A DNA stretch of 64,000 nt, taken from assembly GCA_021396245.1 (NCBI GenBank), contig WNYE01000111.1:46167-110166 (forward strand), read 5' to 3'. The translations under genes were made by a program, and so were the position numbers. The notes below the pieces were generated by a model. It ran no database searches. It was not told the DNA's origin and was given only the letters and a program-made list of their open reading frames with translations. Source of the stretch: Sporothrix humicola. Taxonomy: Eukaryota; Ascomycota; Sordariomycetes; Ophiostomatales; Ophiostomataceae. Positions 46,261 through 56,844 of this stretch are shown in pieces. How positions within the stretch are numbered: position 1 is the first letter of the stretch; each line of letters opens with the position of its first letter.

Positions 46261-47637
46261 GCGGCGAGCAGCCCGTAGGCAAGCAGCCTGTTGGCAAGCA
46301 GTCTGTAGGCAAGCGCGAGCCTGAGAGCAAAGGGGCCAGCCAAAGGCGATGGCTCAGCCTTGCCCTTCTCGCCCTCCTTCCCCTTGTCCTTCTCCCCTTT
46401 TATTCTTTGATCCGTGGCGTTTTGGAGAGGGCATTTGGCATTTGATTTGCATATTTTCGGGGCGATAGGTATAACTTTTTTCTTTTCACAAAAGGGTCGT
46501 GAGAGAAATGGATCGAGGAATGAGAAGCGGAAAGAAGCGAACAGGACAATATATATGCCTTGGTTTCTCCAATCTCGAACGAGAGGGAAACCGAGTGCAG
46601 TAGCCAGACATTGCATGATATTTTACGATAGAAATGATAAACAGCATAAGACACACAAACAAGTCCCAGATAATAAACAGTAAACAAAATGTGACCACCT
46701 AAAGTCTGCACCAATCCCCGAGCCGAAAGTCTCCGCTTGAAATCGGGGCGTCTGGAGATATGGTCAGAGGTGGCTTTTGATGTCTGCTCCACCGCCGGCT
46801 CGAACTGCCCGATTCGGCCATGTCAGATTGGCGTCTCTCTCCTTCTCCGCGACCAGTCCACTAGAAGTAGACAACAGTCCAGTCTTCTTCTTCCTCTTCT
46901 TACACAATGGAATCCATAACGGTTAAAGGGTCAGCTTTGGCTCCAGTCCCAGCTGGAGAGAAAACATTCGGATTGATAAGCCTCCGAATCGGCCTCCATA
47001 CAAAAGACAAGACACGAGAGAAGTCAAAGGGCGTGAACTGGATGACGGTATTGTTGTTACGATATTCACAAAGATATGATAGGTAGAGCCGGGTTCAGAG
47101 CTCCAAATGCCAAGGTGTTGGGTAACGTGCAAGCAAGCCATGCTTGTCCCCGTTCTCGTGGGTTGCTCCTTCCCCCGCCTCGTCGATTTGGGGAACATGA
47201 TCTGGACCGACGTCGGACATCAAAATGCGGAAGGAGACAGTATGTACAAGATAATGCAAGGAAAGAACAGGCAAGGCGTTCTTTCCAATACGAGCATCGT
47301 GTTGTGTACAAAAGGGAAGAGGGGGGATATCGAGGCGTCCTTTTCCCGTTTCTATTTAAACCAGAAGACCCTTTCCAAAACTGCCTTTCCGTCAACTCTT
47401 TATCTCTTTCGTGGGGTAGCAGAGCATTAGCATCGCCGCCATTTGTCAACGCAAGTCGAGCCAACGGAGCCCGCCGTCATCTTTCCTACTAGTGGCAAAC
47501 ATCCGACGCCGATCCACCCCAACTACCGTCACAAGCCGTTGCACATATTTAATACAAGCTTTGTCTTCTCATTTTTGTTGTTCTGTCGTGACCAGAAGTT
47601 TGCATATCTTTATTTTCACCCCATACCAGCATTCACC
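46261..47637. other. Intergenic region, AHA1 / nitrilase gene
   Basis: Contains the AHA1 3' UTR with a 15-nt tandem repeat, and the promoter and leader of the hydrolase gene. Short open frames in 46.4-47.5 kb lack coding bias. No RNA gene seen. Confidence 0.5.
46264..46314. repeat. 15-nt tandem repeat after the AHA1 stop codon
   Basis: About 3.4 copies of a unit like GCAAGCAGYCTGTAG. Because the period is divisible by three, one alternative frame reads as a QPVGK pentapeptide repeat. Confidence 0.75.
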
Positions 47638-48667
47638 ATGGCGCCCACGTACAAAGTTGCCATCATTCAGTTTCAGCCAAAGGTAGCACTTTCTCCCTTT
47701 CCATCAACCTTCATGTTCACTGCTAACATAACAGCCCATCGACATCGAGGCCAACTTTGCGTACTGTGCCGATGAGATCCGCAAGGCTGCTGCTGCCGGC
47801 GCAGACATTGCCATTCTGCCCGAGTACCACTTGACGGCATGGGTGCCTGAACACCCCGAGTTTGTCAATGCCAGCGTCGCCTCAGGCGCGTTTTTGTCAC
47901 GGTACCAAGACCTCGCCCGCGAGACCAAGATCAACATCGTGCCGGGCACGATTGTCGAGGCCCACAAGACCACGGCCGATCCCACGACAGGCACAACGCT
48001 GGTCACGACGCCCGACGGCACAGCCGCCCTCGAGCTCCGCAACATGGCCTACTTTGTCGAAGCCGGCACGGGCAACGTGCTGAATGCCTACCAAAAGGCC
48101 AACCTGTGGCACCCGGAGCGCGATCATCTGGTCGCACCCACTTTGGAGACGGCGTCGGCGGCTGGCACAACGGTCGACTGGCCCCCGCACAAGGCGTTTG
48201 ACACGCCGCTCAAATGGGGCGACCGGTTTGTCCGGGCGGGCCTGCTGGTTTGCTGGGACCTCGCGTTCCCCGAGGCCTTCCGCGCGCTCGTGGCCGACGG
48301 CGCCGACCTGATTCTGATTCCTTCGTACTGGAACCCGTACGAGGACGTCGACGAGGAGTCGCTGGCGATCAACCCCAACTGCGAGATTGATTTCCTGCGG
48401 TCGTGCCTGGCGGCGCGCGCCGGCGAAAACACCGTGGCCGTCGTCTTTTGCAACACGGGCGGCGTGTCGCTGCTGGCCCAGCCGATTCTGGGGCTGCGGG
48501 GCGAGATTGGCCCCGGCGTGGCGCAGACCAACATTCTGGAGATGGACCTGGACTACCTGCGGGTGGCGGACAACAACTACAAGGTGCGGGCGGACATGAA
48601 GCGGGCTAACTGGCACTATGCGCACACTCTCAACATCCCGCAGGCGGCGCCAGAGGAGAAGAAGTAG
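47638..48667 (+). CDS. Carbon-nitrogen hydrolase (nitrilase superfamily)
   Basis: Two exons, 47638..47682 and 47735..48667, with a 52 nt intron (GTAGCA..CAG, branch GCTAAC); 325 residues. The first exon encodes the family strand MAPTYKVAIIQFQPK. The catalytic triad is visible: Glu45 in ILPEYHLTAW, Lys136 in YQKANLWHPE, and the nucleophile Cys188 in LLVCWDLAFPEAF. These proteins hydrolyse nitriles, amides or N-carbamoyl compounds through a Cys thioester. The sequence looks closest to amidase and omega-amidase-like branches, but I cannot name the substrate. No targeting signal is seen, so it is probably cytosolic. It converges with the SET-domain gene; the two stop codons are only 96 bp apart. 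Confidence 0.88.
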
Positions 48668-48763
48668 GGGGACGGGCAAGCATTTATCAGGATTACAGTT
48701 CGACTAAAGTAATGACGTATCAATGAATAGCAGTTGGAATACTATGACATGGGCACACGATAT

Positions 48764-50455
48764 CTATCCACTCCCACTTGCCTTTGCAGCCTGTTTTCTG
48801 ACCTTGACCTTTGCCTTTGCTTCCTTCTTCTTCTGCCTCTTTGGCTTCTTTGTCTTTCTCTTCTTTGGCTGTTCTTGACCCCTCAACGCTTTCACAAATG
48901 CCCGCATCTCTTGGATTGACGACCCGCCCGATGATCCCTTGACAGGGGCGCTCATGCCTGTGTCCACTTCCCGGAAGACCTCGAGCTCGTCGAGTGCCTG
49001 CTCTGCATACTTGACTGCGGCAGTCCGGTTCCCAGCGGCCAAGTGAAGCCGTGCCAGCACTTCGTAATGCTCGCCCATGTGCTCGGCCAGGTGCTCGGCA
49101 CGCACAAGACCCAGGAGCTCGTCCTCGTAGGCGGCAATGGCCGTGCCAAAGGCGCCCTTCTTGAGGTAGGCGACAACTTCGGCACGGAGGGCGGTGACGC
49201 GTTTTCGGCGGGCATCGGACGCGGCCGTGGCGTCGGGCCCGCCGCTGCACAGACTGCAAGTGCACTCGAATCCCCAACGGCGCGTCAGCGTTTCCTGGCG
49301 GGCGTCGTGGGTGAGGCCAAAGTCGGTATCTAATGGTGAGCGGATGACCTTGTCAAATAAAGGAATACAGGAGGACTTGACCTACAACTGATGGTGATCT
49401 CTTCACCAATCTCGATATCACGGAACGCAATGACTTGTTGCGTCAGGTCCTTGTCATTAAACCGGGTCATGGCACTGGGAGGTGAGTATGTGTCAATATT
49501 ATGAGAAGGCAGGTTTGGACTCACGTTGGATTGCATGCGTGGTTGATTCTCTGTGATGTTCGTCAGCAATATACTCTTTTCTTTTTGTCACAAGGGAGCT
49601 CACCGCAATTTCCGGAAAGAGGGCCATGTAGGCGACGCCGTCGACCGTGGCCGCAAACGAGTTGGTGCTCAGCACGTTCTCCTCCAGCACACCCAGTGCC
49701 TCGCCTGGTTTGGCCTTGACGCTTCGGCTCAGAGCGCGGACGTCGTCTGGAACAGGGAGTCGACCGGCGGCTTTGTGCAGCAGCTTCTGGCCCTGGGCAC
49801 GACGGACGTGCTGTGGGAAGCGGACATCGGCGAGGATGCGGGCTTGGTCGCGAAAGAGGACCGTGCCGCGAGGGATGGCCTGCCCGGCGACCATTCCCAG
49901 ACCCTTTCCCGGGATGTCTTTGATTTCAAGGAGTGGTCGGTCGATAGGTCGTGCTTGTTGGGCAATCGATGCTTTGTCGAGGAGGACGGCAAGGCCAGAG
50001 GCTGTCTCGGGTGTGGCAACGATACCAATTCCGCCGTTGTGCTGAGCGTGTGTAAAGACACAGAACTGGAGGGGCTCTGAGGAAGCCGACGATGTTTTGT
50101 TGATCTCGGAACATGCCGGTGGATGTGTCCATGGAGACCATGATGCCGGTGGCAGTTGAGCAACTGTTTTGTCGATAGGAGCTGGACACAGGTCACTGAG
50201 CACACGAAGGAGGATATTGTCGTCGTTGCGGCATAGTCGAGGTGCCGACAGATCACCGTCATCGTAGACATCCTTGACTGTCGGTCTTTTGACGTGAGGA
50301 ATCTTGGGCCCAGATGGGATAGCTGGAGCCTGTGATGGTGTCGGTGGGCCACTTGCTGTTTTGGGGATCAAAGGGCCAGTTGAAGACGATACCGCATCAA
50401 CCGCTGTGGCCGTTAAGACGAGCGAGTAGAAAATGGGAAACCATGGTGTCAACAT
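48764..50455 (-). CDS. SET-domain protein with an N-terminal signal peptide
   Basis: Four exons, 50455..49604, 49550..49525, 49474..49386 and 49329..48764; introns of 53, 50 and 56 nt; 510 residues. The second exon is only 26 nt and encodes RINHACNP. Residues 1-21 (MLTPWFPIFYSLVLTATAVD) read as a cleavable signal peptide. The SET fold runs from about 174 (LLEIKDIPGKGLGMVAGQAI) through the NHxCxP pseudoknot at 287-292 to the catalytic-type Tyr at 323 (ISYTDFGL). Post-SET cysteines follow: FECTCSLC, at 345, 347 and 350. The C-terminus has a helical, TPR-like stretch and a Lys-rich tail. SET proteins methylate lysines using SAM. The family has members of the Set5/SMYD kind; the secretory signal is unexpected for a histone methyltransferase. 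Confidence 0.85.
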
Positions 50456-51581
50456 TGCTGATTTCTGTTCACGACACAGGTATGGTAACGTCGTGATGTG
50501 TTGATCACAGAAAGAAACGGAGAGTTGAGCAGGGATGCTCTCACCAAGAAGCTGTCCTCCTTGTCTACGTCCACCTTACCTACACATACAAAATGCCACA
50601 TTTGTTATTCTCCGTCCCCATCTTCACATTGACCCCGGTCTCCATAATTTTCTGCTTCGGATGTCTGCCGTTTCGATGCCATATGACTGTGGGTCTGTTT
50701 TCATTCTGATGTATATGGGCGGCTAGATGGACAGTCTGGAGGATGCCTTCGTTCCTCTCATATCTAGCATTTCGTTGTGGACATATCTACCCTTAATCCG
50801 TTTCTATGTGTCAAGATCTCTCTCACAAGACTAGCCAAGCATCTTGGACCTTTACATCTCACCTTGGCACCGATGCGTGATGTGGAGTTGCAAGTAGTTC
50901 ACTTGTCGGGCATATCAACATACTCTCATAGAGCTAGAGAATCAAAGTTAATTCAAAGTAAGAAAACTACAAGAATGCCTATTCTACTTTACTCTTCGAT
51001 GCCTTTTCTTCTTTTCAACAAAACTAGAAGAGTTTTCTCACGAACACTCAATGTGGAGACGATCGAGGTTGAAGCAACACGGAACGGCGAAGACAGCATG
51101 TTGTTGACGTAAAAGAACCACAGCACACGGCTGACTGACATGGGTAGGGCAAGTAAGTCATCCTTTCGGAACGAATGACCTCGAAAAGAGAGGAAAAGCG
51201 TACGCAAAGAGTGGTCCTGGTGTTCATGCACAAAAAGAGGCTCCACCAGGCGGTTCGTTGTTGCCATATCCATTTAACCATTTTCTCCGGTGGCCAAGTC
51301 ATCATTCTTGTCATGTCGTGGTGGAAGGAATAGACGGCAAGCCATGTGATCTTGTGGGTAAAAGTGTAACAAAAAAAGCTGTCATTTTGTTAGAAAAAAA
51401 CAAAGATAACTAGAACAAATAAAGCTGTCCCAAATCCAAATATTTGATATATATTCCAGTCATAAGTCGTCATGAAAGTAGAAAACCCAATCCAGGCTCG
51501 AGTGAGAGTCATCCAAATCCAGTACTCCGATAGAAACCCCCAAAGATCGCTGTCAAAATCATTTCTCCATTTCGTCCAAAT
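50456..51581. other. Intergenic region, SET gene / J-domain gene
   Basis: Both flanking genes are on the minus strand, so this holds the J-protein 3' UTR and the promoter of the SET gene. Open frames are under 115 codons and A+T-rich at third positions. No other feature seen. Confidence 0.5.
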
Positions 51582-52565
51582 TTACTGCCGCCGTCTGCTC
51601 TGCTGCGGCCGCGCCTGAGGCTCGGGCTCACCAAACATGTTGTTGCTGAAGAAATTGTGAAAGTTGTTCATGTTGCTGAACATGCTCTGGAAGAGACCGC
51701 CGCCTAGGTTGCCCATGCCGCCCATATTGAACGGGCTGTCCATTTGCTGACTCTGTGCCTGTGACTGGGCCTGCATGCTCCGCGAGCTGCGCTGTCGTTC
51801 CTGCGCTCTCTGTCTGTCCTGTCTGTCGTTTCTGTCACTTCGGTCATATCTTTCCCGCGAGTCCCGTCCATCCTGCACTTGATGCCCGTCGTCGCGGTGC
51901 GTTGTGTGCCGGACCCCGCCCGGGCCAAACGTGCCGCTCGTCCGCTGCGACCGGTGCCCGTCGCGGCTGTTCCACGACGACGTGTGTGTCGTGAACGTGC
52001 CGCCACTACCATTTCCTCCCCCAGAACTGCTACTGGTACTGAAAGTAAAACTGCTCGAGAAGCTGAACCGAGGCTGCGAGGCCTGCGCCTGTTGTGTCTG
52101 CCGCTGCGACGGACGGTTCTGACCAGGCTCAAAAGCGAACGGCGTACTCTGCTGGGGAAAGACGAAAAAGTCGTCGTCCTCAAAGAACCGGTCGTCTTCG
52201 AAAAAGCTGTCGTGGAAGCTCGAGGCGGGGCGTGCGGGGCGTCTATACTGTTGGTGCTGCCGTGGCTGCCGCGTCTGCTGGCGGGCGTCCCTTGTGCCCA
52301 TCTCTGGCGACTGCTCTGGGTCGCCGGCGGTCCTTAGGACCCCGCTCAGTCCGTAGGCATCGTACAGTGTGCGCTGGTTCGGGTTCGACAAAATCTCGTA
52401 GGCTTCCAGGCACGCCTTGAACTGCTCGGCGGCCGCTTCGGGGTTGTCGCGGTTGCGGTCGGGGTGCCACAGCAGGGCGGCCTGGCGGTAGGAGCGGCGG
52501 ATCTGGTCGGTGGTGGCGTCGTGGGAGACGCCGAGGCGGTCGTAGAGGGCTGTTTCGACGACCAT
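51582..52565 (-). CDS. J-domain (DnaJ/Hsp40) co-chaperone with a Ser/Gly/Gln-rich tail
   Basis: Single exon, 327 residues. The J domain (about 4-72) opens TALYDRLGVSHDATTDQIRR and has the HPD motif in LLWHPDRNRDNPEAA, so it should stimulate an Hsp70 ATPase. The linker is Arg/Gln-rich. A short Phe/Asp-rich block (FHDSFFEDDRFFEDDDFFVF) resembles a G/F region without its glycines. A Ser/Gly-rich segment, an Arg/Asp-rich segment and a Met/Asn/Gly/Phe tail (SMFSNMNNFHNFFSNNMFGE) complete it. There is no zinc-finger domain and no visible C-terminal substrate-binding fold. This is a class C or DNAJB6-like layout. No targeting signal was found, so the protein is probably cytosolic or nuclear. Confidence 0.85.
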   Translation of the reverse strand: MVVETALYDRLGVSHDATTDQIRRSYRQAALLWHPDRNRDNPEAAAEQFKACLEAYEILSNPNQRTLYDAYGLSGVLRTAGDPEQSPEMGTRDARQQTRQPRQHQQYRRPARPASSFHDSFFEDDRFFEDDDFFVFPQQSTPFAFEPGQNRPSQRQTQQAQASQPRFSFSSSFTFSTSSSSGGGNGSGGTFTTHTSSWNSRDGHRSQRTSGTFGPGGVRHTTHRDDGHQVQDGRDSRERYDRSDRNDRQDRQRAQERQRSSRSMQAQSQAQSQQMDSPFNMGGMGNLGGGLFQSMFSNMNNFHNFFSNNMFGEPEPQARPQQSRRRQ

Positions 52566-53312
52566 CTTGGGAGGGGAGGGGAGGTGGAATTCGTTCGTGG
52601 TTCACGATGATGAGGCTGAAGGATCGCCTATCCTTGTCGTTGCTAGCTGCCGTATTAGTGGTCGTGCTGATGCTACTAATAAAGCTATCGAGCGCACGCG
52701 ATAAAACGACAATGTCGTAATGCCGGTGTAAGGTTGCGCATCGGATGTTGATGAAATGATGGTACAGAAAGAGATGGTGGTATGTCGAAAGGGTGAAAAA
52801 GGAAAGATGTCCAAAAATCGGACAGGTCAAGTTCAGCTTTCCTTGCACCTGTTGGGAAGGCACACCTCACACAGTGCGGATCTCTGTGACGTCAGACTGT
52901 TTGCCACAATACACGTTAATCACACGGTGCTATTAACAACAAATTTCCTATTTGGGCGGTGGAGCACTGTGCATCCAGGTACCAGTCAGGCACAAAATGT
53001 GGGATGTTCACTGAAATGTGTAGCTTGAGAGTAACTAAGTCGAAGATCACCGTGAATATTCACTTATTTACATTTCGACGCTCAAAGGTATAATATTGAT
53101 TGCATCTAGAAGGTGCAAGGCACTGGCTGCTTTCTCTCGTTCAGAGTTGCAGTTGCCTGTATTGTCTACAGTGCGAGGCCCAAAGAGGAAAGCGCACCTC
53201 ATCCAATAAGACAGGGCAGTGAGGTCAGCCTCATCTTCACGTCTCCCAACTCATCTCAGCCCACCTCACCCTACCCATAGCGTCACGAGACGACAGCCTC
53301 ACTTCACTTCAC
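52566..53312. other. Intergenic region, J-domain gene / small secreted protein gene
   Basis: Promoter of the J-protein gene and 3' UTR of the secreted-protein gene. No heat-shock element with three good units was found near the J-protein start. Nothing else recognised. Confidence 0.5.
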
Positions 53313-53876
53313 TTAAGCATTGGCCTGGGCGGTAAAGTTGGTGAAGCCCTGCGCCTTGGACACGTCGGCGACGCTGAGGCCGGCAGCCTTGAAGGGCGTC
53401 TGGATCGACGACTCGGCGTTGGCATTCTGCACCTCGGCGCCCAGGACGGCAGGGTCGACCAGCGGGACAATGCCGCGGAGAGCAGCCGTCGCGGGCAGCG
53501 TGGCGTCCGAGCAGAGGGTCGGGATCGACTGGGCCGAGGGGTTAAAGTTCTTCTCGGCGCCGACGAGCAGGGCTGCGGCGGCGAGGACGGCAGGGCCAGT
53601 GCCCAGCGCCGTCACAATCTGATCGGCGAGGGCGAGCTGTCACGGTCAGAGATGGAGCATCAAGATGAATATTTGTGTGGGAGGGCCTACCTTGGCGCAG
53701 GCGTTGGCGCCAGCGAGGAGAACGCCGGGAGTCTGGCCGGCCAGAGTACCGGCTTGGCCCGGGTTGCCAAAGTCGCTCAGGGCCTGGATGGCGGCCTGGA
53801 CGGTGCCTTCCTGGCCGAAGCGGGCCTCGACGGAGACGGCTGCAATGGCAGCAACGAGAATGGACTTGACGAGCAT
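53313..53876 (-). CDS. Small secreted protein, function unknown
   Basis: Two exons, 53876..53691 and 53636..53313, with a 54 nt intron (GTAGGC..CAG), phase 0; 169 residues. A signal peptide (MLVKSILVAAIAAVSVEA, 1-18) is followed by a mature domain rich in Ala, Gly, Leu and Val (ALSDFGNPGQAGTLAGQTPG; QGFTNFTAQANA). It has two cysteines, one in each exon (NACAK; LCSDATLP), and a possible N-glycosylation site near the C-terminus (NFT). It resembles a conserved family of small secreted proteins of filamentous ascomycetes whose function I do not know. There are no transmembrane segments or GPI signal. A TATA box lies about 180 bp upstream, which fits strong or regulated expression. Confidence 0.8.
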
Positions 53877-54054
53877 GTTGAAGGGGAGAATGTGGTTGAA
53901 AGTAAAAGAATGGAAGCGACTGTCGAACCGGTCGAGCAGAAGTAATTAAATAAAATACAAGAAAAAAATGGTAGGGACTGAAGAAACGAGTGATGGTTAG
54001 AGGGAAAGAGAGGAAGGAACGAGATCCATAGATGAGAAAATGGAGAGCACAAAG

Positions 54055-54061
54055 TTTATAT
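54055..54061 (-). promoter_or_regulatory. TATA box of the small secreted protein gene
   Basis: Reads ATATAAA on the minus strand, about 180 bp upstream of the start codon, a usual distance for a TATA-driven fungal gene with a 100-150 nt leader. Confidence 0.5.
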
Positions 54062-56681
54062 GGATCGTGAAGTGCGGTCAAGGCGGCCAGACTGCCTCAC
54101 ATCCCCAAAAACTTCAGACGAAATGGGAACCGCAATTTGACATTGCCATGGCATAATCCAGGGGGACAGTACGACATGTCGGTAATAATGGCGTACTCTT
54201 CAACGATCTGCTATTGTTGAGAGTATTGACAATCATCGTCGTCGTCTTGGTCAGCCCCTGACTGTTTCGTGCTGCATCGTGAAAGACATAAGACATCGCG
54301 TACAACGTTGACGACGAACAAATGCTTGGCGGGGAAATGCGAGCCGTGTTATTCAAAGGCTAGATGCACTTCTCATTGAAATTTGACCATTAGAGGCCTT
54401 ATCGTCAAATGACGGTAAAGTTCTGCCTCTGAGATGCTGCCGTGGTGATCAGGGGAGCGTCCAGCCAGCCTTGGCGTTCCACGGCTAATACGCACAACAG
54501 CGAGAACAGCGACTGCAGCCTCTGGTTACAGCTTCCGCCAAGAGATACAGGTAAATGAAGGGTGAGGGTAAAGTTGGATGAAGCCGACATTCTGCATTTG
54601 GAGGACGGTATTATAGAGATCCAAATCTTGGGGAGCACGTGAGCATCTTCGATGTTGAGCACGGATTGCGCCTGCCTCACTTACACAAACATCACGAGTG
54701 GACCCAACCGCGCCTGCCGTGCGTCTGGATTGCTAGGCAGTTCTTTCCGTTTTGGGCTGAAGAGATGCAAAGAAGCAGAATGCTCCTTCCAGATAAAGCT
54801 GTTTTTAACATCACATGTGCATGTGACAAAGCCCATTCAAAATCCATTGCCCCCTATTTTCAGTTTTAGAAACAAACACAGGAAGTGCCTCTCATCGCAA
54901 CTTGAGTCGGTGTGATTGTCACTGACTAGCTAGAAGACGACTCAAATATCCAACAAGGACATGCTATCGACCCTTTTAATTCTCCGGCTTCATATACACC
55001 AGTACTGACTGCATCGCAGATTTACCCCGCCCGGCCCCGGACAATGGCAATATGTTATGTTTCGGCCGGAGAACGGAGACTCGAGATGTCGGCGCAGCTC
55101 GACGCCGTGCCGACCAAAGGTTGAAGTTGCAGGCCTCTTGACAAACTAGCGTGAGGTGACGGTTTTAACCTACACAAGTCATTGTCAGGTTTCGCCTCCA
55201 TGAGTCGTTAGCCGCGAAACACCGACCATCCGCTGAAAACGACCACCTCCAAAGACACACTACCGACTCGTCAAGGGCAGTCGTGACAAACTGCCTTGCT
55301 CTCTTTGGGCACCCGACGTCGGCCAAAAGCGAGCGAATGCAAGCATTTTTATGTTTGGGAGTTGAACTCGGCTTGGCCTGCCAGATAGGCTGGAAAGGGC
55401 TGGAAACGAGGATATTTCCGGCCTCTTACTACTACTTTTTGTGAGTACCTGCAAGTCTTGTGTATGGCGCCAGGAAGTTCATTATCCGACGCCCCGCCAA
55501 CGCAGTATCGCAGATTTACGGAGTGCAACTGACAAGACAGAGCATCGAGAAACGTAAATCGCCACGCACATTGTCCACAAGACCTTTTGAAACAAACTTG
55601 GCTCAACACTTTCTTCTTCAAGAAAACATCTCGCATCGATCTAGCGCTTCTTCTGTCCCTCGTTGCCCCTGTGTCTCCAGGTGCCGGTCAATCCGGGGCA
55701 AGCCCGACACTCCGACCTGCCGTTGCGTTGCACTAGACGACCTCCGACAAAGGAAGGGGAACAAAAGGACGACTCCAAGTTTCTGGCTGTTCCTGGCTGA
55801 AGAATCCACTGAGGGGTGCTCGGTTGGACAGCGACAGGGCCTAAAATAAGAGAAAAATACTGCGGGGGTGAGAGGGGAACACTTCACTCAACTTCTCAAC
55901 TCACAGCGCCTTCAGCGAATGCGCGTCCGAGTCATGGCGGGGTACAGAACTCCCGCTTCACAAGACCCCACGCCTGCGACGCTAGGAACTCAGTCTCCTG
56001 CGTCCCACACGGCGACATGGACATGCAGACATGGAAACAAACCCTTTCGCGAAGCAATAAATTAATGGACAATAAACCCCATTTTCTGTGTCTTACATGG
56101 AGTGGGTTGCCACTTGGTCCCCTTTTCTGACGGCCATCCCAACCATTCTAGCCTTTGCCAGCCGGCTTTGGCGTGAAAGTGTCCCCTTTTTTTTCAACAA
56201 GCCGTCACTGGCTGGACTGTCTGGACTGGCTCGGACTGACACCAAGACCAAGACAGCGCCGTCTGCTCGCGTGTTTCATTGGCTCGATCCCCAATATTTC
56301 ACGTCAATTCACGTTGCTTGCCCCGGGTATGTTTGACCGAAAGGCTACTCGCTAGCGGGAGGCCGGAGTATCGGTGCTCTCTTGTGCGCCTTCCACCACC
56401 CTTTTTGCCTACCATCTCCCCTCCCTCCATGACCCTCCACGCCCCAGACCGAACATGATGGACCATTCCGGGCCAAGACGATGGGGTTTCCTGAGGGGGA
56501 ACTGGAGGTCCCTAGCGGGGTGGAGGCGCAGTGAAAGGACGAGACGAAATGTGTGTGAGGAAACAGTCTTTTGTAGGTTTGTGGATATGAATGGGAAGAA
56601 GAATAACAAGGCCAAAAAGAGGGGGGTAAAGAAGACGCGGAGAGCGCGGCGTTCTGTTCATGAAGTCATGATGGGAGGACA

Positions 56682-56688
56682 TATATAA
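56682..56688 (+). promoter_or_regulatory. TATA box of the AtuA-family gene
   Basis: TATATAA, 156 bp upstream of the AtuA start codon, followed by a C+T-rich leader. TATA boxes are uncommon in this window, so it suggests inducible expression. Confidence 0.55.
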
Positions 56689-56844
56689 GTATGAGGTGCC
56701 ATCCGCCTTGTTGAGTCGTCGCTGTTCGTTGATTGATTCTTTTCCTTTTTCCAAAGACTTCTTTCTATACCCAACCCTCGACATACCTCCCTATACCAAC
56801 ACCCTCTTTTCTTTTCACACACACACATACACACACAAATCACA

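Larger units (their letters stand above)
53877..56844. other. Divergent promoter region, secreted protein / AtuA gene
   Basis: A 3.0 kb gap between divergent genes, with a TATA box at each end (54055-54061 minus, 56682-56688 plus). Open frames inside it are short and show no codon bias. The size fits regulatory DNA for environmentally controlled genes. Confidence 0.5.
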
